The position numbers were made by a program, and so were the translations under genes. The notes beneath the pieces were generated by a model, which did not search any database, had not been told where the DNA came from, and saw nothing but the letters and a program-made list of their open reading frames with translations. From Sipunculus nudus (Eukaryota > Annelida > Sipuncula > Golfingiida > Sipunculidae): DNA of 64,000 nucleotides. Location of the stretch: assembly GCA_026874595.1 (NCBI GenBank), contig CM049311.1:39266676-39330675 (forward strand), given 5' to 3'. Below are positions 38,801 through 51,900 of the stretch, piece after piece; the first letter of the stretch is position 1; every line of letters begins with the position of its first letter.

Positions 38801-41800
38801 CACTTGTGTGCAGGGCCATCATTATTCATTTCAGTGCTATGAATGTAATAACAGTGATAATAACTGTATCATTATTTGCCAATGGCAGCAGAGTGACCTC
38901 TGACCCAAGATGCTCAGCTCAGTGTGGTGTAGAATAATACTGTACATACCCAATTTATTCCTATCAAAATTTGGTAGCTTCATTAATTTTGATATCTGAA
39001 TTAGTCACTGGAGGTCATAGTATTTAGTTTGTCTGGTACTAAGTATGTCTAGAGAACATTGTAATAGAAACTTGTGTCACCTGGAGTTAAAAAATGTGCC
39101 ATCACATGGATGGACATACAGAGATACAAACAATGGACAGAGAATGGTCATTGCATCTTTAAAATTAATTTCACTTACACTGATTTCAGAAAAATCCATA
39201 TTTTGCAATTTAAACTTTTACAATATTTCAGATAACCGATAATGTAGATGAGATGTTAGTTGATGACGGTTTATAGTAGGAAGTTGATCTGTGTAGGTTG
39301 TTGTCTTATTCCTGAAGGTGTTATTTTCACAACAATTTCCTTTCACAAATTAAGCAAATTTGACACTCTCGCAAGCTAAAAGCTGACGACAGTAATTGAT
39401 TGTGTATAAAGATATTGCCTCTGTACCTGTTCTGATGGCAGTATCCTCAGACGTGTCACAGTAATTGTTTGTTTTTAATGATATTGCCTCTTTACCTGTT
39501 CTGGTCAAGCAGATATAATCCAAATCTCATTATATTATCATATAACATATTTGGTAATGAAAAAAAATATATAAATATAGATTTTACTTAACATGAGCCA
39601 AATTCCTGGAGGAATTCCATTTTTTCTATATATTTTTCCACTAAAAACTTGAGGTTGTGTGATTTGTTCAAAAACTATTGGCACATCTATGAGCACTGTC
39701 AACTTGGTAGTGACGTCAAACACTGGGAAATCCCCTGTGACTAAAAATTCCAGATCTTAGTTAAAGCACAGTATTTCTGCCGCCGGCAGTCCCAAATTTT
39801 CAGCAGGGAATAAAAACAACATGCATTACTAGATCTGAGTTGTTGATAAAATCTAGTCCATGATGTCACATGTGTACCAACCAGTCAAATCAGGGCAAAG
39901 TCTGGGATCTGGATGAAATCCTCCATTCACACAACAAATGCACACGGCATGTGGAATAGGTTTACATAACCTTCTGATGGCAGTATCCTCAGACATGTTG
40001 AATTTGATCTTCAGGTACTACTGGGTTGATGAGAACCTCTACATCAGGGCTGTCAATGCTGAGTTCCCCTATGGCTACGAGTACCTGGGAAACAGTGGTC
40101 GCCTCGTTATCACACCTCTCACTGACAGGTAGGTTCATTCACTGCATCTTCACTAATTAAGACTGGTGGATGCAAGGTAAATAATAATTGTTGTAACATG
40201 ACCTGTCTTAGTTACTAATGTAACAGATCTTCATATGGTGTACATTTAATTGAATATTTTACATAATTTAATATTAAACTGCTATATTTGCGAAGAGAAA
40301 AAAAACGCAACCATCAAATTAAGGTAATACCCCTGGCAAAAATCCCTTTGTTAAAAATTAATCTGAAAGCTGTTTCAGATGTATATTATACCCCATAAAG
40401 TATACAGCATTTAAACCTGATACAGATTTCTTTCTGATGGTATATGAATTTATGAGATTCACATCCGTTTTCCTGGATTTACAGATGTTACCTGACTCTG
40501 ACTGGAGCTCTTCACTTGAAGTTTGGTGGGGCACCTGCTGGACCTGCTGGTACAGGGAAAACTGAAACCACCAAGGTACACCCAGCATGAAACAGCTTAT
40601 ATAACAATTCTCTGTAATTCTTAATGTAGAAATAGAGCTAATGCAGGTCTGGACAGATGATATATTTTTAGCTCAGTGAGCTTATGTCATGGCGATGCTA
40701 ACTTTTCAAAATCACGAAAAAATACTTCTTTTGCTTTATTTCTTGACCAGTTTCATTTTGTTTGTTTTACCTAATAGGACTAGATGTCGGCTTTAAAATC
40801 TCAACACAAAGTTTTGAAACTTACTTTATCAAAGTCACAAAAAATGCTTCTTATCCCATATTTCTATAATTGTGAGTCTGCTTGTTTTATCTGAATGGAC
40901 TTGGAGCTCATCTCCTAAACTTTTACACCAAATTTTGAACCTGCAGGTTGGGCTTCTTGAGATACCAACTTTCAGAGATGAAAAGTTCATTCCATGCACT
41001 TTGTGAATATTGCATTATTTTATGTTTTGGGGGTGTCTGGTGAGCACTACACCATGGAGGTTCTGGTTGTAACCCATTTGTCTGTGGGTTATGCAAATGG
41101 CAGATTGAGATTAAACATTAAGTTTACTTTGCAAAACCCTTAAAAAGTGAGTGTTAAGCCATTAAGGATATTGGCTAACAGGATTGTGCACTTTTGTCAT
41201 TTTATCAGCTGATCTTTGGTTTCGAAGCTGAATGCATTTGTAAGAAATATCACAAAAACTTGTATGAAATTTAAATTGAACATTATCACTACTAACATCT
41301 GACATTTTTTGTTTCAGGATTTGGCCAAGGCTATGGCTGTCCAGTGTGTTGTGTTTAACTGTTCTGACCAGTTGGATTTTATGGCTATGGGCAAGTTCTT
41401 CAAAGGTCTTGCCAGGTATGTCTTTCATTTGTATTATGCTTAATGATAATGTTATCATTTAAGATAGGCCAGTTATTATGAATTATAAAATTATTTGATT
41501 TAGCTTGGAGGGCAGATTTCATCAGACTTCTTTTTTTTTTCTAAAGGCTTTCCAGCATTTCTTCCCCAGATTATTATTACAGTTTTGCAGTTAATCTGGA
41601 TGGACCCATATTCAAAGTTAAGTTATATCTTTAAAAAATTAAAGTAATGTATATAATTCCTTTTTTTGTAATTTATTTCTTCATTTAATCAGTTTCCAGA
41701 ATTACAGATTTCAGTAGTTAACTATACTTATTACATCATAATTTTATTTGTTTTTAAAAACTATATGAAAGAATAATCCGAAACAAAAACTTTCCAAGCA

Positions 41801-42883
41801 TGTCATTTATGGTGTACCCCTCTCCGCACAGTGCGGGGTCTTGGTGCTGTCTTGATGAGTTTAATCGCATAGACATAGAGGTTTTGTCTGTGGTGGCCCA
41901 GCAAATCACAGTCATTCAAAGAGCCAGCCAGATGCAGGTAACGCACAGCCGCATGCTGATGGCAGGAAAACTGATGCATCAAATGCTTACTGAACACATC
42001 GCCTGTCTGGTTGTATAAACCTGTACTGGCCAGACGTTATAAATACAGCACCTTATCTTACTTGGTGTTATGTTGGAAATAAATGTACCCCTCAGACTGC
42101 ACACCCTCCAAAACATGTACCTCAACATTATCAAGTATACTTACACTTGGATATGGCTGGTGGCTGTCGCAGTGATTGCTATTTGAGCATACCACACACA
42201 AATCAGGTTGAGACATGACCTTTGGAATCAGAACATTATAAATGACAAATGCTTATGACTAGTGACCCCTGTGCTGGTAACATAAAAGGACATGATGAAC
42301 AATTATAACATAAAATGTTGTATCCATCCAAGGATATGATGGGACCAAGGATTACATCTATGGCACTAGATGTGTCAATATATAAGACAAAACCTTGTGA
42401 AATGGGCTTTTGAGCTGGAACTGTTAACGTGTGGGTTTTTCCCCATTTTGGAAGTCTTCCACACTGAGATCACTGTTAAATTTCCCTCTGTAAGTATATG
42501 CCATCTTAACCAGGAATAAATAAACTAGTCATGACTGACTGGCAAATGTAGAACAGTCTACTTAGAGCAAGCCTGATATGGCTTCCTTGGATTCATGTTT
42601 ACCAAGGCAGTGAGAGAAACAAGAACAGACTCATATTGACCAAGGTGTAAAGATGTTGATACTGTCATTGTTGGTGATATCAGACTATTTAGTCTCATGC
42701 TTGACCCTTCTACAATGGAGCATTTTCACTGTCAGCATAGATATATTGGTTGGACAGGACTTTAATTGGCACCTGCTTTATCTGCAGTCACCAGGCTGAG
42801 TAATACTTGTACCTACAATGAATTCATAAGCTTAAAGCCAGCTAAATTCACAAAGCATATACACAGGACCAAGCACTGTATTC

Positions 42884-42914
<31 letters not shown>

Positions 42915-45900
42915 CACAGGCTAGCAATTATTGCTTAAAACAGACTAAGCAGCATAGACTTTGTCCACTTTCAATTTCTAAGTATGAACTGACATACATT
43001 AGGATATATCCCTGACCTCAGTTGCACTAGCACACATAATACCGACCCTGGTGCCCCTCCTCCCATGCATTTGTACACACAATGTTCAGCCTCAGTGTAT
43101 GTGTCTCTACCTATATATATATACACACACCTGTAGGTATTTGACCCTGGTCCCACTCTTACAGCTGGTGCTGATTCTGTATTTTTTAATCATTGTTTTA
43201 TATGTCACAACGCTGCCCACCCATGTCGCTATTGTCAAATCTTCCCAACTTTTCACTGCAGCCTTTGATGGAGTTTTAATGGATATCATACCTGTTTGGT
43301 AATATACATTTATGGTTATTTATGTAGGAATATGGGTATTCAATTTTTTCATTTTTTGCTTTTAAGAAGAATGTAAAATTATCAACCACAGAATCTCTTA
43401 GTGGTATTTTTATATTAAAAATATAATTGAGTGGATGTAAAGCATTGTCATGAAAAGGTGATTTCTCTATTTTGATGAACAATGTTTCTTATTTTTTTTT
43501 CCCACTATTTACCTCAAATGTTTCTGTGTAAGCTGAAATCAGCTGCTCAACCACTTGTTGATCACCCATTTCTAATAAAATCCATTTGTCTGTTAGCCAA
43601 AGTACACGGACAATCTCCAAGTCTCTCTTAAATACCCCAAATTATAATTAATTAACATGACCACTAACAGTAGAAGCCCACTTGCAGTGCGGGAGCGTGG
43701 GCTTGTTTCGACGAATTCAACCGCATCGACCTTGAGGTGCTTTCTGTGATTGCGCAGCAAATCACAACGATACAGAAAGCACAGCAGCTGAAGGTAACCT
43801 GCTCGTAAAGACCCTTGCTGACAACTTTACCTTGTACAGAGCCTTGTCAGACTTCTCTAGGGGCCCAGCATGATACCCCTGTCTTTCAGAGTCAGCCTCA
43901 CCATCCTGATGATCAAAAAAGTTTTTCTGTTCTGTATGGTCAGAGATTTTATATATTTTATGGATAATCATCTTGTAAATGACACTATTTGGCTAAATGA
44001 AGACTAGTTTAATCAGTTTGGTGTTGTGAAAGTCTTGTGTTAGGGAGCACAAGAGTCCTTACTTTCCCAGGAAGAAAAACAAAGTTTGAAAATTAAATTG
44101 GTTCATATAGTAACTTGGGCAAACTTTCCTTTGTCATAAGAGCTCAAACCTTAAATAAAGTTTGCTTCAAGTCATATTCAGATGATTATTGGATATAAAT
44201 GTAATCTAGTTTTGGCACAATTATTAAACATATTGGTGTAGGCCTATTTAGTTTTGTGAGATGTAATTCAATTCAGACTTAACACAAACATGGTGAAAAA
44301 AATTTTTGATCAAAGGATGTGTGATAAATAGCTTTGTGGATGCTTCTTTTTTTCAAGGCAATACACATCTGACTGTAAACCTTTTTGTTTACAGTCAAGT
44401 GTATTCCATTTTTGACAGATGAGATCCTACTGATCTCCTTTTTTCATCAGATAGTGATATTATATTTAGCATGTTTAGGTAGCTGCACAAGAAATACCAC
44501 ATGTACAGTAGCATTTAACATAAAAAAGGCATGGCACTTAATAAATCAAAGGAGATAACTCAAAATTTCTCTGTGTATGAATTTTTTCCCATAGCGTATA
44601 AACTTTTTAGATACTAATATAATACTATTTTATAGTTTTGCATATTTTAGGCCAGTTTAATATGGTCAGCAGTGATCTATGACCTTTGTGTGGTCACAAG
44701 AGCATTGATTAACACCTGCTGGTGCATGATAAAGAATATTAAATACTCATGGCTATAATAGCTCAACAAGCAGTGTGTTTGATTTAAAAGCAATCTGGTA
44801 TGAAAACTTGTGTTGTTTACATACATTCAACCCTGGAATATTGTTGCAGTGATTGCGTGCATCCTTCATTTCAGATACTTTCTGACTGATATTTGGCTGC
44901 ACTTAATACCCACCATCCATCATAAATATCAGCTCTGCTATACCTTTATTGTGTAAACCTGTGTTGTTTACATACATTCAACCCTGGAATATTGTTGCAG
45001 TGATTGCGTGCATCCTTCATCTCAGTCATCTTTCTGACTGATATCTGGCTGCACTTAATACCCACCATCCATCATAAATATCAGCTCTGCTATACCTTTA
45101 TTGCAGGTATGTAGGAGCTAGGATTTATGTTTGATCAAGACGGAACTCTGTAATGCAGAAAAAAGTAACCTGCAACCATACCTGGATCAAAACCAAGCTT
45201 AAATGCAAAGTTAGAATAAGAAAAAATCATAACCTTCTGATCTTCTACTTGTAAAAGTATTAACTTTCTGATCTTTAGGATGGATTCATAACAAGTCTAC
45301 CAGTAAAAATGTCAACCTTCTGATCATCTACTTGTAAAAGTATTAACTTTCTAATCTTGAATCATATTTTCCTGTTTCCTCAAATCCTCATTTAGGGCAT
45401 ACATTGTATGCGGTCTGATACACTACAAGAATTCTCATCTACTGTCTTCTGCTACTGCATGTTGTACATACTCTGCTAGTTCATTTTACATGAATGATGG
45501 ACGCTTTTATTCCAGTGCGGGCGCATGGGCATGTTTTGATGAGTTCAACCGTATAGATATAGAGGTTCTGTCAGTGGTAGCACAACAGATTGCTACAATT
45601 CAAAAAGCTCAAGAAGGGAGGGTGAGGCGTCAGGGCACTTTTATTTCTGTGACACCCTATTTGGTGTAGTAGACTATACTGACCTACTGACCGTCTGTCA
45701 TTGATTCCATTACTGGTTTGATGCACTTGTGTGGTGATGCAAATTTTATAATAAATTTGAATTTTTTGTGGAATGGTTTGATTGCATTTTAGCGTGGTTT
45801 GCATTAACTTGATCACAATAAGGTCACAGAGAGCAAAGCATGTTTAGCACTCTCCTCTAGTTATAGTTATTTTTGCCTACTAACATTTTATACTAGGTTT

Positions 45901-48900
45901 TTTAACTTTATTTCTTTTTTCAGAATTTACAACTGAAATATATAGAAATATATTTCTTTTTTCTTCTGCTAGTATTGAGTTGATCTTTTTATCATCATGG
46001 ATTCTTTTTCCACTGCCAATCCATGTAAATTTTGTTCATATTTTTTTTGCTTATATTCAAATATTGCTAATAGTTTTATAAATCTTATGCATGACACATT
46101 AAAATAATTCACATTTTTTTCTGACTTGCCTCATGCTTTTACTAAAATCCTGTAGATCATTCTTTAGAAATAGATGCTTGGCTAAATGTGCTTTCTAAGA
46201 AAAAATACAAATGTTTACAAGATGGCTAAGCACCATTGCAGATAATTGCTTTGCCTTTCAGTCCAATATCTTTGGATGTAGTCAGTCCATTACAATACAG
46301 TTGTATAATACTATCACACATTTTAGAATGTGGGTTTCCAAAATAGCAGGAAATGTGGAAATGAGTATAGTATTTTTTAATACTAAGAAACAGTCCTTGT
46401 AGTGAGAGTTAGTATCATGAATAGAAACATTTGGTCTTACACACAGGTCAGTATTCATAGCCCTAGTATCAGAAAATTCAAGTCATCTAAAAACTTCAAA
46501 TTCATTGTGCAGGTCACAAGTGGTCCCCTGGTATGCCATTTGTGGATACTGCTGTTCAGCGAAAGACAAGTTAGCCATAGACAAATATGATGGTATAGTC
46601 AACTGAAGTTCCTTCAGTCCGAGACTTTACTTGCATTAAAGGCATGATCAAAGAGGTCAGGTCACACTTCAGTATAGCTTTACTAGTCAGAGGTCAAACA
46701 GGCCTGATCAACCTTGAACAGAACTTGTTAGTCCTTTGTCATACTGGCCTTATTAGCCTTGTTAGTCTAAGATCCTTCTGGCCTGATTAGACTTGAACAA
46801 AGCCTTGTAAGTCTAAGATCCTTCTGGCTAGACTGGTACCCCGCTCTATTATGGCACCGCTGCTCTAGGCCAATCATAGTGACGGGCGTACAATGCCATT
46901 TTCAGTACTCCCGGCAGACTAGTTCCAACTCAAGTATGTATTATATATGATAAAAAAAAGCATTTCATTTGCTCAGAGAAGTTGCCAAAAGTTGGCTGTA
47001 CAATTCGTGTGACATTTAAGATTAGATTAATAGATATTGATAATAACCCAATGCCACGTACAGTGGAATATCAGTTATTCAGTATATCATATCATATATA
47101 CATCCATCAGTCAATTTTGTGCAACAACTCATTTTTCAATATTATGAAACTATAAATAACTAAAGAAGCAATTTTATCAGAAATCTTCACAGATAACGAG
47201 CCAGGATCACGTTAACGCCCATGCCAATCGGTATGAGCGTGTAGACTGGAGTTGGAACCAGTCTACAGGTAAGTCATGAGTTGCAACTGGGAGTACTTAA
47301 GATGACGTTGTACGCCTGTCTCTATGCTTACCTGAGGGCCATAATAGAGCAGAGTACCAGTCTACCTTCTGGCCTGATTAGACTTCAACATAGCCTTGTT
47401 AGTCTAAGATCCTTCTGGCCTGATTAGACTTCAACATAGCCTTGTTAGTCTAAGATCCTTCTGGCCTGATTAGACTTTAACAAAGCCATGTTAGTCTAAG
47501 ATCCTTCTGGCCTGATTAGACTTGAACATAGTCTTGTTAGTCTAAGATCCTTCTGGCCTGATTAGACTTCAACATAGCCTTGTTAGTCTAAGATCCTTCT
47601 GGCCTGATTAGACTTCAACATAGCCTTGTTAGTCTAAGATCCTTCTGGCCTGATTAGACTTCAACATAGCCTTGTTAGTCTAAGATCCTTCTGGCCTGAT
47701 TAGACTTCAACATAGTCTTGTTAGTCTAAGATCGTTCTGGCCTGATTAGACTTCAACATAGCCTTGTTAGTCTAAGATCCTTCTGGCCTGATTAGACTTG
47801 AACATAGTCTTGTTAGTCTAAGATCCTTCTGGCCTGATTAGACTTCAACATAGCCTTGTTAGTCTAAGATCCTTCTGGCCTGATTAGACTTCAACATAGC
47901 CTTGTTAGTCTAAGATCCTTCTGGCCTGATTAGACTTCAACATAGCCTTGTTAGTCTAAGATCCTTCTGGCCTGATTAGACTTTAACAAAGCCTTGTTAG
48001 TCTAAGATCCTTCTGGCCTGATTAGACTTCAACATAGCCTTGTTAGTCTAAGATCCTTCTGGCCTGATTAGACTTCAACATAGCCTTGTTAGTCTAAGAT
48101 CCTTCTGGCCTGATTAGACTTCAACATAGCCTTGTTAGTCTAAGATCCTTCTGGCCTGATTAGACTTCAACATAGCCTTGTTAGTCTAAGATCCTTCTGG
48201 CCTGATTAGACTTGAACATAGTCTTGTTAGTCTAAGATCGTTCTGGCCTGATTAGACTTCAACATAGCCTTGTTAGTCTAAGATCGTTCTGGCCTGATTA
48301 GACTTCAACATAGTCTTGTTAGTCTAAGATCCTTCTGGCCTGATTAGACTTCAACATAGCTTGTTATATTATCTTGAACATATTTATTTCTTGTCAGTGA
48401 GGCTGTTTGGTTGTTGCTAACAAACCCTATCTGCATAACAAAAGGTTGTCAGTGACAAAATATATTATGCATGGAACAAACTGTTGACCATGGGGAAAAT
48501 ATGATTAAATTAAACTCAAGTGGTCATTAACTTTATATATGACACTGACATCATTATATTTATTGCAAACATAGATAAAACTTGAAAGAGGCAGTGTATA
48601 AACCTATATATTAAGTATAAAATGTGATGTGAAATCTGTTTCTCGTTAGCAGAATATTAATTGACATTGTTGAATCTTATTTAATATGATGTTACTTGTG
48701 ATTATGAATTCATTAGTAAATCAATGAAGAGTTTACAAATTGGGGGTTGATATCCTGTAGGTACTAATCTTATTGTAGTTTGTCAGTGTAGTTTTTTTTC
48801 ACAGATTAATACTGTAACCAGGGGTTTCAGAACAAAATCAGACCCAAGTTTTAAAAAGCCTAAAAGTAGCATTTCTATTAAATAAGATGTATCATTATTG

Positions 48901-51900
48901 AACTGAACAGTTAGTTGATTTGAGTTTAAAAAAAGGTTTCAATTCAGATTTAACATTTACACAGTATTTACTGTTCAAAGTTTGTAATCTGTCATTATAA
49001 AAAAAGTCTATTGTATTATTATATGTATACTGTGGTTGGCTTGTTTTTTGCAAGGTTTTCAAATTTGTGATATTCACGAAAGGGAAATCATCACAGAAAA
49101 AACAAACCTTCGTGAATAAGACACCTCATCTTTACCCAGGCAAACTGTCATTTAGAAATCTAGCCTCATCAACTTACATGTATATTTTCAAGGTGGTGTC
49201 ACTTGTATGTTAAAAATTGAAAAGCAACATTTGACATAAATGTAATGTGACAAAGATTGACGATCAATGATTGACATTACAAAAATAATCAGATCATCCA
49301 TATTATATGCCCTTAAAAGACAATTAATTGTCCTCTTTCTTGTGGGTTCCATTAAAAGTGATTGAGTTGCATATTGAATATTGTGTGAGTTACTGCATGG
49401 TAAGATTGCAAAAACGGAACCCTCGTGAAACAATGAAAAAATAAAAATTGCAAAAATTTGCCCTCGTGAATATGAAGCCAACCACAGTATGTTCCCTGAG
49501 TTACAGTATTAAACTGATCTGCTGTGTGTACATAAGCACCGTTGTAATATAGCCCTGAGCACTGCTTTTACCCCGATCCTCAGCTCTGGAGCTTGGGCAT
49601 GCTTTGACGAGTTCAACCGTATAGATATTGAAGTGTTGTCGGTGGTGGCCATGCAGATTATGACCATACATAAAGCACAACTTGACAAGGTACATCCTGT
49701 ACTGGGATGGATTGTTCATGTTGCATTCATTTGACAGGTTCACTTGTCAGTTAAATGTTGTTCCTGTTGAAACTGATGCTTCTGTTTGAATATAGCACAA
49801 TATTACAAAAGAGTCATTCACAGGCAGATTAAGTTACAGTTGGATAACTATACAATTTTGAAGATGCTGTTTTTACTCCTGATGTTTTTTTTGTAATGTA
49901 TTCATGATATATTCTCGTAGAAGTCATCAGATTTTCTCTCTCTAGTAATTAATTAAGGAAATTTGTCTATTCTAATTAACCATATGTGATTTTTTTTACA
50001 TCAGCTTTTTGCTCATTTATGATATTTATCTGTTAAGTATTTTTTAATATGTTTTTTAATATCTACATTTCAAGAGTGTCAGACATAGATTATAAAATGT
50101 CACATGGATAAGTATATAGATAATTTGTTTAAAATATGTTGTCTATTATAATGTCACTTTACCATGTCTTTTTATATAAAGCTTTAAATGACTTGGTCAT
50201 TGAATCTTTTTTAATGATGATTTTTTATAAAAAAATTTTCATCTATGAAATAAGTTCTGTAACATTTATTTGATTTTAAATGACAGGAAAGCACTAAGAA
50301 AACATTTCTGAAAAGCTAATTTAAGTAACACAGTTTGAAGTGTTGTTTAACATGAAGTTATCCTTCCTATACAGGACTGCTGAATATTAAATAAGCTTTT
50401 CAATTTAAATTGTTTTAGTTCAACACCAGTTTTAGATTGTTAGATCTGAACATAATTAATATCAGCTGAGTACTACATGAGCATCATGTGAGTTCTGACT
50501 GATGAGTACTATATTTAACCTCAGATGGAGCGGTTCATGTTTGAGGGTGTAGAACTGGTACTCAAACCTTCCTGCGCTGTCTTCATCACCATGAACCCGG
50601 GTTATGCTGGCCGTACTGAGCTGCCAGATAACCTCAAGGTCAGTTTATACAGTTTAATTATTTTATGATTTTGTTAGAATTAATTCTTGAATAAAATTTT
50701 TCAGTCTTCCGGGAGAGAACCAATCTTGCTGGTTACAGGAAAAGTTCATGCTCATTAAAGGTGCCTCTTCGGATTCCAGGCATGTTAAATAAATATGAAA
50801 TAGTGTTTTTCCTAAAATGTTATGGTATCTGCCAGTATTTTTGTTCAAAAACCATTTGCAAACATCTGTACACAAGTGGAAATAAGCTTGCATTAGGCAC
50901 AGTCAGTGGTAAAACATAAACATTGAGCAAATGCCACCTGTTGGCGGTATAGCATTGCAATTTCACAAATCAAGATTTTTCATACTTCCTTCCAGTGTTT
51001 CTTATTTTTTGTTTGGCTATGCAGTCTTATTATGAGAAACACGTGTGGACAATGTTTACTAACACTCAGAACCATAACAATATATTTAACAGGTGAATGT
51101 GGCAAGATGGTTTTGCTGGAAACTTTTGTATTCAGCCAGATTTAACTTATAACAAAAGATAATACACATACTACTGCAAATGATTGTCTTTTTGAACATG
51201 AATGATTGGTTATTTCATGAAAATAAAATAATTATAAAGCCAGTTTAGAAAAAGGTTTATCCTGTATCTTCAGATCCAAAAATATGCAAATGAGAAGTTA
51301 TTTGGTATTTTTCCTTTTATTCTGAAAATAAATAATCCTTTTATAATTTGGTGCGTGGAATATTATGTATATTATGGGTATAACTATATTTTGAAATAGA
51401 ATGATTTCTTTACTGAATGCCTGGACATGCTACAGAAATATGTTTTTAATAGTTCTCAATACACAGATCTATGTGTAATATATACATCAAGTTAACCTTT
51501 ATATGGTCTGTATTTGCTGAAGAACAAGTTACTCATGTATTTTTTTCTATGTTTCAGGCTCTCTTCCGACCAGTAGCCATGATGGTGCCTGACTACGCCC
51601 TGATCGCTGAGATCAGCTTGTTCTCATTTGGGTTCTCTGATGCTAAAGTTCTGGCGAAGAAGATCACCACGACATTCAAACTGAGCTCAGAACAACTCAG
51701 CTCACAGGTAGTGAATAGTTCACAAAAAATAAATCACATCTTTTGTAGTTGTCTTTATATTGTTAAATTGTACCTTTAAATGTTGTATCTCTTGCAATCA
51801 CTTTTACTATTTGTGAAGTATTCATCTTTGGACTTTGTAAATTATTATCCAAGACCATCATGACTTCAGTGTATGTTAAGTGTGAGACTTGACCTGCCAG

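Larger units (their letters stand above)
46690..48366 (+). repeat. 46-bp minisatellite inside the alternative exon cluster
   Basis: AGTCTAAGATC recurs at 47401 and every 46 bases to 48321 without a single indel: 21 units in perfect register, with two clear and about two diverged units on the left, before the inserted transposon. Variants alternate CTTCAACATAGCC, CTTGAACATAGTC and CTTTAACAAAGCC; a few units have GATCG for GATCC. Within each unit AGTCTAA and TTAGACT are complementary, able to form a 7-bp stem with a 16-base loop in the pre-mRNA. There are no unique spacers between units. Confidence 0.96.
45622..49583 (+). other. Intron between alternative exons 27c and 27d (4 kb)
   Basis: Holds the 46-bp tandem array (about 46690-48366) interrupted by a long-TIR transposon (46829-47364), and a complete TA-flanked MITE (49027-49490) ending 93 bases before exon 27d. 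The first kilobase shows nothing recognisable. Confidence 0.75.

Noticed and set aside
42886-42916. TA-rich tract as a promoter for shorter transcripts
   Set aside because: It is a simple TA microsatellite within an intron with no supporting initiator or first exon.
47374-48366. CRISPR-like regular array
   Set aside because: Units are contiguous 46-bp copies with no unique spacers and lie in an animal intron, so it is a minisatellite.
41832-49689. Four Walker B copies read as pseudogene fragments or as an assembly duplication
   Set aside because: All four are open with identical length and phase, intact splice sites and heavy silent divergence, and their flanking introns differ completely. 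Decay or assembly error would not give this.
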